Assembly: GCF_030209835.1 (NCBI RefSeq)
Contig: NZ_JARVRF010000004.1
Span: forward strand, 1-64,000
Origin: Arthrobacter sp. efr-133-R2A-120
Lineage (GTDB): Bacteria; Actinomycetota; Actinomycetes; Actinomycetales; Micrococcaceae
DNA: 64,000 nucleotides
Direction: 5' to 3'
This document shows positions 45,804 to 55,056 of the stretch, in pieces. The position numbers were made by a program, and so were the translations under genes. Position 1 is the stretch's first letter; every line of letters starts with the position of its first letter. The notes below the pieces were generated by a model. The model was not told the DNA's origin, made no database searches, and saw only the letters and a list, made by a program, of their open reading frames with translations.

Positions 45804-47312
45804 TCAGCCTTCGACGCCGAGCCGCTCCAGGATCAGCTGCTTGACGCGTCCGGCGTCGGCCTGCCCGCGGGTGGCCTTCATGACTCCGCCGACGATCGCA
45901 CCGATGGCCTGGAGCTTGCCGCCGCGGATCTTCTCCGCGACGTCGGGCTGGGCCGCCAGTGCGGCGTCGATCGCTTCAAGCAGGGGGCCGTCGTCGGACA
46001 CGACGGCGAGGCCGCGCTTCCCGACGATCTCGGCCGGGGTGCCCTCGCCGGCGAGGACGCCGTCGAGCACCTGCGAAGCCATCTTGTTGTTGATCTTGCC
46101 GCCCTCGACGAGCTTGTTGAGCTCCACGATGGTTTCCGGTGTGACGCCGAGTTCGGAGGGATCGACGTCGGCGGTCTTGGCACGTCCGACGATCTCGCCC
46201 ATCCACCACTTGCGGGCCACGGAGGCGCTGGCACCGGCGGTGATGGTCTCCTCGATGGAGTCCATGACGCCGGCGTTCACGACGTCGCGGAACTCGAGGT
46301 CCGAATAGCCCCAGTCGGCCTGGAGCCGCTTGCGGCGGGCCGCGGGCGGCTCGGGCAACGTGGCGCGGAGTTCTTCAACCCATTCACGGGACGCGAGGAC
46401 CGGAACGAGGTCCGGCTCCGGGAAGTAGCGGTAGTCGTCGGCGTCGGACTTTGCCCGGCCCGACGTCGTCGTGCGCGTGTCTTCGTGCCAGTGGCGCGTT
46501 TCCTGGATGACCGGCTCACCGGAGTCTAGGACCGCGGCGTGACGCTGGATTTCGTAACGGACGGCGTGCTCGACGGCGCGCAGAGAGTTGACGTTCTTCG
46601 TCTCGGAACGGATGCCGAAACGTTCGCGGCCGTGCGGGCGCAGGGAGACGTTGGCATCGCAACGGACGTTGCCGCGTTCCATCTTGGCATCGGAAACGCC
46701 GAGGTTCTTGACGATTTCGCGCACTGCGGCGACGTAGGCCTTGGCGAGTTCGGGTGCGCGGCTGCCGGCGCCCTCGATCGGCTTGGTGACGATTTCCACG
46801 AGCGGAACACCGGAACGGTTGTAGTCCACCAGCGAGTAGTCGGCACCCTGGATGCGTCCGGTGGCGCCACCCATGTGGGTGAGCTTGCCGGCGTCCTCTT
46901 CCATATGTGCGCGCTCGATCTCGACGCGGAACACCGTTCCGTCCGAGAGCTCGATGTCCAGGTAGCCGTCATACGCGATGGGCTCGTCGTACTGGGACGT
47001 CTGGAAGTTCTTCGGGGTGTCCGGGTAGAAGTAGTTCTTCCGGGCGAAGCGGCACGACTCGGCGATCTTGCAGTTCAGGGCAAGGCCGATCTTGATGGAG
47101 GATTCCACTGCCGTCTTGTTCACCACGGGCAGGACGCCGGGCATGCCCAGGTCCACCTCGTTGACGTTGGTGTTCGGCTCGTCGCCGAAGACGTTCGGGG
47201 CGGAGGAGAACATCTTGGTCTTGGTGTTGAGCTCCACGTGGACCTCGAAGCCAAGGACGGGATCGTACTTCTCCATGGCCTCTTCGAAGCTGAGGATGGC
47301 GTCGGTAGACAT
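45804..47312 (-). CDS. gatB: Aspartyl/glutamyl-tRNA amidotransferase subunit B
   Basis: The tRNA-binding, kinase-like subunit of GatCAB, which turns misacylated Glu-tRNA-Gln or Asp-tRNA-Asn into the amide form. The 502-residue protein starts with [18 protein letters not shown] and has the [22 protein letters not shown] and [11 protein letters not shown] motifs and a C-terminal YqeY-like domain. It overlaps gatA by 1 bp. Confidence 0.97.
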   Translation of the reverse strand: MSTDAILSFEEAMEKYDPVLGFEVHVELNTKTKMFSSAPNVFGDEPNTNVNEVDLGMPGVLPVVNKTAVESSIKIGLALNCKIAESCRFARKNYFYPDTPKNFQTSQYDEPIAYDGYLDIELSDGTVFRVEIERAHMEEDAGKLTHMGGATGRIQGADYSLVDYNRSGVPLVEIVTKPIEGAGSRAPELAKAYVAAVREIVKNLGVSDAKMERGNVRCDANVSLRPHGRERFGIRSETKNVNSLRAVEHAVRYEIQRHAAVLDSGEPVIQETRHWHEDTRTTTSGRAKSDADDYRYFPEPDLVPVLASREWVEELRATLPEPPAARRKRLQADWGYSDLEFRDVVNAGVMDSIEETITAGASASVARKWWMGEIVGRAKTADVDPSELGVTPETIVELNKLVEGGKINNKMASQVLDGVLAGEGTPAEIVGKRGLAVVSDDGPLLEAIDAALAAQPDVAEKIRGGKLQAIGAIVGGVMKATRGQADAGRVKQLILERLGVEG

Positions 47313-48892
47313 CAGTTGGAACCTCCGGCGGTGTTGAATGCGGTACCGAGACCTGCGTTTTTCAATTCAGGTGCCTTCGCCAACAGCGGGCCGCCCCACT
47401 TCTCTTCGAGCAAGGATTCAAGGACAGCGCCCACGCGGTACAGGCGGGCGTCCTCGCGGGCGGGCGCCAGCAGCTGGATGCCTACGGGCAGGCCGTCTTC
47501 GTCGGCCAGGCCGCCAGGCAGGGACAATCCGGGGATACCGGCCATGTTCGCCGGGATGGTGGCGACGTCGTTGAGGTACATGGCCAGCGGATCGTCCAGC
47601 TTCTCCCCCAGCTTGAAGGCCGTCGTGGGAGCCGTCGGCGAAATCAGGACGTCGGCCTGCGCGAACGCGGCGTCGAAGTCGCGCTGGATGAGCGTGCGGA
47701 CCTTCTGCGCCGAACCGTAGTAGGCGTCGTAGTAGCCGGCGCTCAGGGCGTAAGTGCCCAGGATGATGCGGCGCTTGACCTCATCGCCGAAACCGGCGGC
47801 GCGGGTAGCGGCCATGACGCGTTCGATCGTCATGGGACCGTCCTCGGGCAGGACGCGCAAGCCGTAGCGCACGCCGTCGAACTTCGCCAGGTTGCTGGAA
47901 ACCTCGGAAGGCATGATCAGGTAGTAGGCGCCCAGCGCGTACTTGAAGTTGGGGCAGGAAACCTCGACGATTTCCGCACCAGCCTCCTTGAGCAGCTCAA
48001 GGGACTCGTTGAAACGGTTCTCGACGCCGGCCTGGTAGCCCTCGCCGTGGAGTTCCTTGACGATGCCGATCTTCATGCCCGTGACGTTGCCCGTCTTGGC
48101 TGCGGCAACGAGCGTGTCGAAGGGGTCCGTCAGCGAGGTGGAGTCGAAGGGGTCGTGGCCGCCGATGACTTCCTGCAGCAAGGCCGAGTCCAGCACGGTC
48201 CGCGAAACCGGACCGATCTGGTCCAGCGACGACGCCATGGCAATGGCACCGTAGCGGGAAACGGCACCATAGGTGGGCTTCATGCCGACCGTGCCGGTGA
48301 CGGCGCCGGGCTGGCGGATGGATCCGCCGGTGTCCGTGCCAAGGGCCAGCGGAGCTTCGAAAGCGGCGACGGCGGCCGCGGAGCCACCGCCCGAGCCGCC
48401 GGGAATGCGGTCCAGGTCCCACGGGTTGCGGGTGGGGCCGTACGCCGAGTGTTCCGTGGAGGAACCCATGGCGAATTCGTCCAGGTTGGTCTTGCCCAGG
48501 ATGGGCATCTTCGCAGCTCGCAGCTTCTTGATGACGGTGGCGTCATAGGGACTGTGCCAGCCCTCGAGGATCTTGGAACCGGCCGTGGTGGGCTGGCCAA
48601 TGGTGACGATGAGGTCCTTGACGGCGATGGGCACGCCGGCGAGCTCGTGCAGCGCTTCTTCTTCGGCACCACCGGCGGCGCGGATCGCGTCCACCTCGGC
48701 GGCGACGGCGAGCGCCTCTTCAGCGTTGACGTGCAAAAAAGCATGGATGCCGTCGGCCCCGCCGTCTACAAGGGCAATGCGGTCCAGGTACGCCTGCGTG
48801 ACCTCAACGGACGTGACCTCGCGCGCGGCCAGCTTGGCGGCCAACTGTGCTGCGGACAGGCGGATGAGTTCGGAGTTGTTCAATTCAGTCAT
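47312..48892 (-). CDS. gatA: Aspartyl/glutamyl-tRNA amidotransferase subunit A
   Basis: The amidase subunit of GatCAB, releasing ammonia from glutamine. The 526-residue protein has the amidase signature: catalytic Lys in PIAVKDLI, the Gly/Ser stretch [16 protein letters not shown] and the nucleophile region [12 protein letters not shown]. It lies between gatC and gatB with minimal gaps. Confidence 0.97.
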   Translation of the reverse strand: MTELNNSELIRLSAAQLAAKLAAREVTSVEVTQAYLDRIALVDGGADGIHAFLHVNAEEALAVAAEVDAIRAAGGAEEEALHELAGVPIAVKDLIVTIGQPTTAGSKILEGWHSPYDATVIKKLRAAKMPILGKTNLDEFAMGSSTEHSAYGPTRNPWDLDRIPGGSGGGSAAAVAAFEAPLALGTDTGGSIRQPGAVTGTVGMKPTYGAVSRYGAIAMASSLDQIGPVSRTVLDSALLQEVIGGHDPFDSTSLTDPFDTLVAAAKTGNVTGMKIGIVKELHGEGYQAGVENRFNESLELLKEAGAEIVEVSCPNFKYALGAYYLIMPSEVSSNLAKFDGVRYGLRVLPEDGPMTIERVMAATRAAGFGDEVKRRIILGTYALSAGYYDAYYGSAQKVRTLIQRDFDAAFAQADVLISPTAPTTAFKLGEKLDDPLAMYLNDVATIPANMAGIPGLSLPGGLADEDGLPVGIQLLAPAREDARLYRVGAVLESLLEEKWGGPLLAKAPELKNAGLGTAFNTAGGSN

Positions 48893-48895
48893 CGC

Positions 48896-49192
48896 TTAGT
48901 CCTCATCCAGGATTGCCGGAACCTTGAAGCGGCCCTCGAAGGAATCCGGAGCCCCGGACAAAGCCTGCTCGGCCGTGAAGGTGTGGCCCACGACGTCCTC
49001 GCGGAACACGTTGTTCAACGGAATCGGGTGGGACGTTGCCGGGACATCGTCCCCGGCGGCTTCGCTGACGGACTTCACCGAATCGACGATGACGGCGAGC
49101 TCGCCCGCCATCCTGTCCAGCTCTTCGGCACTCATTTCAATGTGAGCCAGACGCGCAAGATGCGCGACGTCGTCACGGTTGATCGCAGCCAT
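48896..49192 (-). CDS. gatC: Aspartyl/glutamyl-tRNA amidotransferase subunit C
   Basis: A 98-residue linker subunit that stabilises GatA and GatB. MAAINRDDVAHLARLAHIEMSAEEL at the start and REDVVGHTFTAEQALS are typical. The ATG at 49192 is preceded by GGGGAG. First gene of gatCAB. Confidence 0.95.
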   Translation of the reverse strand: MAAINRDDVAHLARLAHIEMSAEELDRMAGELAVIVDSVKSVSEAAGDDVPATSHPIPLNNVFREDVVGHTFTAEQALSGAPDSFEGRFKVPAILDED

Positions 49193-49253
49193 GGATCTCC
49201 CCTGCAAAGTTCAAATGGTTTTCCGGACTAGTCTACGTGGGTTGGACGACGAA

Positions 49254-49316
49254 CAACGCGGGGTCACTTACGGCCCATCCGGAGGTCCCGAATGGGCCGT
49301 AAGTGACCCCGCGTTG
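49254..49316. repeat. Dispersed palindrome family B, copy 2
   Basis: The arms CAACGCGGGGTCACTTACGG and the mirror CCGTAAGTGACCCCGCGTTG are complementary over 25 bp or more, with a 13-base GC-rich centre that differs from copy 1. It lies 12 bp beyond the stop of the CitMHS gene and upstream of gatC. Confidence 0.92.
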
Positions 49317-49328
49317 CTGGTTGCTTTG

Positions 49329-50801
49329 CTACCCGATGCCGATGGCTCCCGTCAGCATGCCCACTGCGAGCATGACGGCGGAGATGACCGCCGTGCGCCA
49401 CAGGACCTTCTTGTGGTGGTCTCCCAGTTCTACCTTGGCCAGGGACACCAGGAGCAGGATCGCGGGGACCAGGGGGCTCTGGAGGTGGAAGGGCTGGCCG
49501 GTGATGGAGGCTCGGGCCATTTCCGCGCCGCTGATGCCGTAGTGCGCGGCGGTTTCGCTCAGGACCGGCAGGACGCCGAAGTAGAAGGCGTCGTTGCTCA
49601 TGAAGAAGGTCATCGGAATGCTGAGCAGCCCGGTGATGACGGCCATGAACGGACCCATCTCGGCGGGGATGATGTGGACCAGCCACGCGGACATTTCCTT
49701 GACCATGCCGGTGCCGTTGAGGACACCTGTGAGGACAGCAGCCGCCATGACCATGCTGACGACGGCCACGATGGACGGTGCGTGAGCCACCAGCTGCGCG
49801 CCCTGTTCCTTGACCTTGGGGAAGTTCACCAGCAGGGCAATCGCGGAGCCCACCATGAAGACGTAGGGCAGCGGCACGAGGTTGGCCACGAGCATGACCA
49901 TCACAGCAACGGTCAGGCCGAGGTTGAACCAGAAGAGTTTCGGGCGCAGGGTCTTGCGGTTCGGATCGAGTGCGGTGTCGGTCAGGCCGGTATCGGCGAG
50001 GTCCACGACGGTTTCGGTGCGTTCCAGGACCACGACGCCGGTGCCGCCGCGGGTGACAGGCTTAGCGGCGGTGCGCCCCGGGCCGAAACCGCGGCGCGAG
50101 GAACCGGTGCCGGTACCGCCGCGGTTCGTGCCGCCGTCGAACACGTCCCCTGCGTTGGCGACGTCGCCCCAGATCTCGGGAGCGGTGGCGCGGAGGCGGT
50201 TGCGTTCCTGCAGGCCCAAGAGCCAGGAGAACACGAAGACGACGACGAGGCCAGCGATGAGGGACGGGACCATCGGAACAAACACGTCGTTGACGTCGAT
50301 CTTGAGGGCGGTGGCCGCACGGGCCGTGGGGCCACCCCACGGCAGGATGTTCATGGTGCCGTTGGCCAGGCCGGCCACACAGGTCAGGACCACGGGGCTC
50401 ATCTTCAAACGGAGGTAGACGGGCAGCATCGCCGCGGTGGTGAGGATGAAGGTGGTGGAGCCGTCGCCGTCGAGCGATACAGCGGCCGCGAGGATGGCGG
50501 TGCCCAGGACCACTTTGGCCGGGTCGTTGCCCAGCTTGCGGAGGATGAACTTCACCAGTGGGTCGAACAGTCCGACGTCGATCATGAGTCCGAAGTACAC
50601 GATCGCGAACATCAGGAGTGCGGCCGTGGACGTCATGGACTTCATCGAATCCATGACCATTGGCCCGATGCCAAGACCGGCACCGGCAAACAGGCCGAAT
50701 ATGGTGGGAACGATGATCAGCGCCAGAACGGGCGTCAACTTCTTTGTCATGATCAGGATCATGAACACCGCAATCATTGCGAATCCAAGCAATACCAGCA
50801 C
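49329..50801 (-). CDS. CitMHS-family citrate/metal symporter
   Basis: A 490-residue secondary transporter with about twelve membrane helices. Starting at VLLGFAMIAVFMILIMTKK and ending LAKVELGDHHKKVLWRTAVIS, with GDGSTTFILTTAAMLP and MSNDAFYFGVLPVL in the helices, it matches the CitM/CitH family that imports citrate as a divalent metal complex. The central loop (about 200-260) is Gly/Arg-rich and low in complexity. GTG start preceded by AGGAG. Divergent from the sensor pair that likely induces it. Confidence 0.92.
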   Translation of the reverse strand: MLVLLGFAMIAVFMILIMTKKLTPVLALIIVPTIFGLFAGAGLGIGPMVMDSMKSMTSTAALLMFAIVYFGLMIDVGLFDPLVKFILRKLGNDPAKVVLGTAILAAAVSLDGDGSTTFILTTAAMLPVYLRLKMSPVVLTCVAGLANGTMNILPWGGPTARAATALKIDVNDVFVPMVPSLIAGLVVVFVFSWLLGLQERNRLRATAPEIWGDVANAGDVFDGGTNRGGTGTGSSRRGFGPGRTAAKPVTRGGTGVVVLERTETVVDLADTGLTDTALDPNRKTLRPKLFWFNLGLTVAVMVMLVANLVPLPYVFMVGSAIALLVNFPKVKEQGAQLVAHAPSIVAVVSMVMAAAVLTGVLNGTGMVKEMSAWLVHIIPAEMGPFMAVITGLLSIPMTFFMSNDAFYFGVLPVLSETAAHYGISGAEMARASITGQPFHLQSPLVPAILLLVSLAKVELGDHHKKVLWRTAVISAVMLAVGMLTGAIGIG

Positions 50802-50914
50802 AGCCGGCTCCTTACTACAGTGAACGGCATCACGTCGATGTGATGCGCGATACAGAACTTATAGTGGCGACGCTCACAGCAAGGCGTTTGTGGGATTTGA
50901 TGGACATACTGCTG

Positions 50915-50944
50915 ATTGAGAGCATTTTGCTCATTGTGCTCAAT
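50915..50944. promoter_or_regulatory. Inverted repeats in the citrate transporter/sensor intergenic region
   Basis: ATTGAGAGCA and TGCTCAAT face each other across 12 bases, and GAGCATTTTGCTC (50920-50932) is a perfect 5-bp-arm palindrome inside. The region is AT-rich compared with its flanks and lies between the divergent starts at 50801 and 51028. Plausible CitB-type regulator binding site. Confidence 0.5.
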
Positions 50945-51027
50945 GCTTCAATGGAGAGGTAGACGTAGAAATACAGCGCCGCTGCTGCCCAGCTCCAGCC
51001 GGCCAATCCCAGCCGGAAGGAGGCAGG

Positions 51028-52866
51028 ATGCCCAGGCTTGCCTTGCGGTTCTCGACGCAGACCCTGCTCCTGCAACTCGGGGTCGTCCTCTTGGTGGTGT
51101 TGCTCAGCGGCAGTGTGCATGCGTGGCTCGTCTATGGGCGGATCGGCGCCGAAGCGGAAAACCAAGCGCTGACTTTGGCACGCACCGTGGCTTCGGATCC
51201 GGTGATCCGTGCCCAGGTCCAAGCCATCAGCAACGAGCCGGGAACACCGCCTCCCGGAGTGCTCGCGACCGGCCCCATCCAAGCAGCCGCCGAGGCTGCC
51301 AGGAGCCGCACTGGTGCTTTGTTCGTGGTAGTCACGGACGAGACCGGTTTGCGGCTGGCTCACCCGGATCTCGTCCGGCTCGGCGAACGGGTCAGCACGG
51401 ATCCCTCGGACGCCCTCTCCGGGAAGGAAGTCACCACCCGGAACACGGGCACTCTGGGACCATCCGCGGGCGCCAAGGTCCCGGTTTTCGCTCCGGGTTC
51501 CGTGGCGACGGTGGTTGGCGAAGTCAGTGTGGGCTATTCCATGGAGTCGCTCGGCCAAAGCCTTGCCGAGGACATCGTCCCGATTGCCCTGACCGCGGCG
51601 GGCTCCTTGATTGCCGGCGTCTTGGCGTCCTTCCTCCTGCGCCGCCGCCTGCAACGCCTGACGCTGGGCCTCGAACCAGAAGAAATCAGCACCCTCGTAC
51701 ATGACCAGGTGGCCGTGCTTCAAGGCGTGGACGACGGCGTGATCGGCATTTCCGCCGATGGCCGCATCACTGTCTTCAATGCCGCGGCGAGACGGCTGCT
51801 GGGCATCCCCCAAGCGTCGGACACTCCCGGCTCGCCCACCGCGGCCGGCTCGGACTGGTCCGGCGCCGACCTTGCCGGCACTGACTGGACAGGCACCGAT
51901 TGGGAGAACGCAGCCGTCCCGGCGCAGCTCAAGGCCCTCACTCAACCCTCTGCGCACGATGCCGAAGCCGTGGAAATCGTTGCGGGCGGCCGGGTCTTGG
52001 TTGCCAACGCCCGCAAGGCGCTGCACCGCAAGGAGGATCTCGGCTGGGTGGTCATGCTCAGGGACCGCACCGAGCTGCAGCAGCTGACACGCCAGCTCGA
52101 CGCCGTGGGCACCATGTCGGCAGCGCTCCGGGCCCAGCGCCACGAATTCGCGAATCAGCTCCATACGATCGCCGGCTTCCTGAGTATCGGCCAACACGGC
52201 CAGGCCAAGGACTATCTCGCCAGGATCTCCGCCACCGGTCCCCTGAAGTTTCCCGTGCAGCAAGCCGAGCTCCTGCAGGATCCTTATCTGCAAGCGTTCG
52301 TCGGCGCGAAGAGCGTGGAGGCGGACGAGCGAGGAGTGGCGTTGCGGATCGGCCCGGAGACACTAGTGAGGGAGCACGTCACCGAACCGCAGGACGTCAC
52401 CACGGTGCTTGGCAACCTGATCGACAACGCCGTCAACGCCGCTGTCGCCGGCTCTTCGACCCAACGCTGGGTGGAGCTTGAGTTGCTCGACGAACCGGGG
52501 CCCGACGGCGGCACGCTGCACATCGTCGTCGCGGACTCCGGCGACGGCCTCGGCGGTGTCGAGCCCGAAAGGGTATTCGTGGAAGGATTCACGACGGCGG
52601 AGCCCGCCGAAAGCGGTATCGCCAAGGCAGGCGGGCAGGGACTCGGACTCGCACTGGTCCGGCAACTCGCCCGCCGTCGCGGTGGCGACGTGCGCGTCCT
52701 GGACCCGGGCTCGCCCGGCGGTCCAGGCGCCGTCTTCATGGCCACGATGCCAGGGGTTACCGGCTCGCCGGGGGATGCCCCGCCAGCTGGACCCTCCGGA
52801 GCCGCCGAACCCTCCGGAGCCGCCGAACCCTCCGCAGCAGCCGAACGCAAGGAAGGACACCAGTGA
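51028..52866 (+). CDS. CitA/DcuS-type sensor histidine kinase
   Basis: A 612-residue kinase with an N-terminal membrane helix (LLLQLGVVLLVVLLSGSVHAW), an extracytoplasmic sCache-like sensor, a second helix near residue 180, a PAS domain, a kinase core with RAQRHEFANQLHTIAGFL (phospho-His) and HATPase ending GGQGLGLALVRQLARRRGG. The C-terminus carries a threefold EPSGAAEPS repeat. AGGAGG precedes the ATG. With the adjacent regulator it likely senses citrate or another carboxylate and induces the CitMHS transporter. Confidence 0.92.
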   Translation: MPRLALRFSTQTLLLQLGVVLLVVLLSGSVHAWLVYGRIGAEAENQALTLARTVASDPVIRAQVQAISNEPGTPPPGVLATGPIQAAAEAARSRTGALFVVVTDETGLRLAHPDLVRLGERVSTDPSDALSGKEVTTRNTGTLGPSAGAKVPVFAPGSVATVVGEVSVGYSMESLGQSLAEDIVPIALTAAGSLIAGVLASFLLRRRLQRLTLGLEPEEISTLVHDQVAVLQGVDDGVIGISADGRITVFNAAARRLLGIPQASDTPGSPTAAGSDWSGADLAGTDWTGTDWENAAVPAQLKALTQPSAHDAEAVEIVAGGRVLVANARKALHRKEDLGWVVMLRDRTELQQLTRQLDAVGTMSAALRAQRHEFANQLHTIAGFLSIGQHGQAKDYLARISATGPLKFPVQQAELLQDPYLQAFVGAKSVEADERGVALRIGPETLVREHVTEPQDVTTVLGNLIDNAVNAAVAGSSTQRWVELELLDEPGPDGGTLHIVVADSGDGLGGVEPERVFVEGFTTAEPAESGIAKAGGQGLGLALVRQLARRRGGDVRVLDPGSPGGPGAVFMATMPGVTGSPGDAPPAGPSGAAEPSGAAEPSAAAERKEGHQ

Positions 52867-53537
52867 GCGAAGACTTCAGGGTGTTGATTGTGGATGACGA
52901 CTTCCATGTCGCCAAGCTCCATGCAGCCTACGTGGACTCCGTGGCCGGTTTCCTCGCCCTGGCCCCGGTGGGATCCACGGCGCAGGCGCTGCAGTCCGTG
53001 CATAGCCTTCGGCCGGATCTCGTGTTGCTGGACGTTTATCTGCCGGACGGTTCGGGCCTGGATCTCCTGGGCCAACTCGATGTGGATGCCATGATGCTGA
53101 CCGCGGCTTCCGATGCCGTGTCCATCAGGACAGCCCTCCGGCGCGGGGCCTTGGCGTATCTGCTGAAACCGTTCACGGCTGAATCACTGTCGCAGCAATT
53201 GCGTTCCTATGCCAGATACCGGCGAATCCTCGGGCGACAGCATGCGGTGGACCAGGACACGATCGAACGGGCCAAGCGGGCGCTCGTCGCGGGGGACGTC
53301 GCGCCGTCGGGAAAGCCGCGATCGGCCACCGAAGCATCGGTGCTGGAATCCTTGGCACCGGGGGAACAATACTCGGCCACGGAAGTAGCGGAACGGGTGG
53401 GCGTCTCGCGGGCCACGGCGCAACGGTACCTCTCCTCGCTCGCCGACGATGGCGCCGTCGAAATCCAACTGCGTTACGGCAGCACCGGCCGCCCGGAACA
53501 CCGCTACGGCGTCCCCGCGCGAACTGGCAGCAAATGA
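52863..53537 (+). CDS. CitB/DcuR-type response regulator
   Basis: A 224-residue regulator with receiver domain (VLIVDDDFHVAKLH, phosphoacceptor Asp in LVLLDVYLPDGSG, Lys in YLLKPFT) and a C-terminal helix-turn-helix (TEVAERVGVSRATAQRYLSSL) like the CitB family. The GTG overlaps the kinase stop by 4 bp. Probable target is the 50802-51027 intergenic region. Confidence 0.92.
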   Translation: MSEDFRVLIVDDDFHVAKLHAAYVDSVAGFLALAPVGSTAQALQSVHSLRPDLVLLDVYLPDGSGLDLLGQLDVDAMMLTAASDAVSIRTALRRGALAYLLKPFTAESLSQQLRSYARYRRILGRQHAVDQDTIERAKRALVAGDVAPSGKPRSATEASVLESLAPGEQYSATEVAERVGVSRATAQRYLSSLADDGAVEIQLRYGSTGRPEHRYGVPARTGSK

Positions 53538-53603
53538 CCCTTCCCGCCGTTCTTGAGGGCATCTACTGCCAGCTCGCGCCAACCTTTGATAGTTCTTAGG
53601 CTC

Positions 53604-53984
53604 TTAGGCGCTCTTCTGGGCTACGAGTTCGATTTCGACCAGCATTTCCGGGTCGAGGAACGGCAGGACGTGGACCAGGGAAAGGGTGGGCCGGATCTCG
53701 CCGAAGACTTCGCCGTGCGCGCGGCCGGCGTCTTCCCACTTGCTGATGTCGGTCAGGTAGAGCTTGGACTGCACGACGTCCTCGTAGTCGAACCCGGCGT
53801 CAGCCAGGACGGCACCCAGCTTTTCGAGGATGTACTTGGTCTGCGAGTAGAAGTCGTCGCCGACGATGCCATCAGGTCCGGACGCCGCCGTAGCCGAAAT
53901 GAAGAGTGTGTTGTCCACCTGGACCGCACGGGAGTATCCAAGGGTCTGCTCCCAGACCGAGCCCGTGCCGAATGTCTTGCGCAT
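53604..53984 (-). CDS. RidA/YjgF-family protein
   Basis: A 126-residue protein of the reactive-intermediate deaminase family. VDNTLFISATAASGPDG and GEIRPTLSLVHVLPFLDPEMLVEIELVA carry the usual core with the conserved Arg near the C-terminus. Probably hydrolyses imines from amino acid catabolism; exact subfamily unknown. Convergent with the CitB gene. Confidence 0.9.
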   Translation of the reverse strand: MRKTFGTGSVWEQTLGYSRAVQVDNTLFISATAASGPDGIVGDDFYSQTKYILEKLGAVLADAGFDYEDVVQSKLYLTDISKWEDAGRAHGEVFGEIRPTLSLVHVLPFLDPEMLVEIELVAQKSA

Positions 53985-54041
53985 GCCGCGCCTTTCTCAG
54001 TTTCCGCACCCGGCCCGATGACCGGGGTTTACGAGGAAACT

Positions 54042-54554
54042 TTATGGCTGGCGGACATCCTGCCGGTAAACGAACAGCTTTATGTCGGTCCCGGGAACAA
54101 ACCAATCACGCTCCGGCTCCCTCTCGAATCCGGTCTTGGCGTAGAGTGCATTGGCGCTTTCCCACGTCGCGCCTGTGGTGAGGGAAACGGCGTTGATTCC
54201 ATCTATGGAGCGGGCTTGGTCGACGACCGCCTGTACGAGCGCGCGTCCCGCGCCGGAGCGCTGCACGTCCGGATCAACTACCAAGGTGCGCATCTCAAGT
54301 TCGTCCGGAAGGCCAATGTCCGAAAAGTCGCCTCCCGCCTTGGCCGAGGTGACGGAGCCGATAACCTGGCCATCACGTTCGGCGACGAAGACGTCGGCGT
54401 ACCGCGCGCGGCCGGCCACATCGCGCAGCTTCTCCAGGTACGGGTGGTCCGGGCTGCCATAGTAGCCAGCGGTCACGTAAGACGCCATCGTGATACGGGC
54501 TACGGCGTCGTAGTCTTCGGGCAGGGCGGGACGGACGGTAATCTGCGAATGCAC
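54042..54554 (-). CDS. GNAT family N-acetyltransferase
   Basis: About 170 residues of a GNAT fold: VRPALPEDYDAVARIT, VFVAERDGQVIGSV, and the acetyl-CoA loop VVDPDVQRSGAGRALVQ, then FEREPERDW. Start is GTG at 54554; the frame continues upstream through a repeat cluster and is not coding there. Substrate unknown. Confidence 0.85.
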   Translation of the reverse strand: MHSQITVRPALPEDYDAVARITMASYVTAGYYGSPDHPYLEKLRDVAGRARYADVFVAERDGQVIGSVTSAKAGGDFSDIGLPDELEMRTLVVDPDVQRSGAGRALVQAVVDQARSIDGINAVSLTTGATWESANALYAKTGFEREPERDWFVPGTDIKLFVYRQDVRQP

Positions 54555-54630
54555 TGATCCATGGTAGTCGCGGCCGAGGTGCCGCGGGTGCCAAAGCGGT
54601 GTTTCCGTGACCGAACTATCACCCCGGACC

Positions 54631-54900
54631 CGACGCTCGCTCAGATACATGCCCCAATTCCTCGACGCTCGCTCAGCTATGAGTGAGCGCGCGTCGGCAG
54701 AATACCCCACATAGGTGAGCGAGCGTCTTAAAGTACGACGGCGGCGGGCGACTTTGCGTCGTCCCGCCTCGACGCTCGCTCAGATATCCACCCTGATCCC
54801 CCAACGCCCGCTCAGATACAAGGCCGTTCCGCCCAACGCCCGCTCAGATATAGGTGAGCGAGCGTCGGCGGAACACCCCATGTAGGTGAGCGAGCGTTGG
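54631..54900. repeat. Cluster of nine short units in both orientations
   Basis: The gene-free stretch 54555-55056 (502 bp) holds nine copies of a 16-18 bp unit: forward GACGCTCGCTCAGATA or AACGCCCGCTCAGATA at about 54632, 54664, 54771, 54803 and 54834, reversed TAGGTGAGCGAGCGTC types at about 54680, 54711, 54851 and 54883. Facing pairs form hairpins. The pair around 54691-54726 and 54861-54898 also shares the intervening sequence (GTCGGC...CCCCA...). Outside the cluster (54900-55056) only the leader of the next gene is seen. Confidence 0.85.
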
Positions 54901-55056
54901 GGCCGCTCAAACATTGCTTCGCGTGGCGCCAGATTGAGTCCGGTTTCCGGCTGTGAAGCCCGGTTTCCTGCTGTTGCGGGAAGGTTTCGCGATGCTGGCG
55001 CGGGGCGGGGTCCGCGTGGTTGATTGGCGGCCAGGACACAACGAAAGGAACCCCAC

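Noticed and set aside
54555..54710. Upstream extension of the GNAT protein
   Set aside because: The extra residues come from the repeat cluster and are not GNAT-like.
54631..54900. CRISPR array
   Set aside because: Repeat units are short, vary in sequence, occur in both orientations and have irregular spacing; no cas genes are near.
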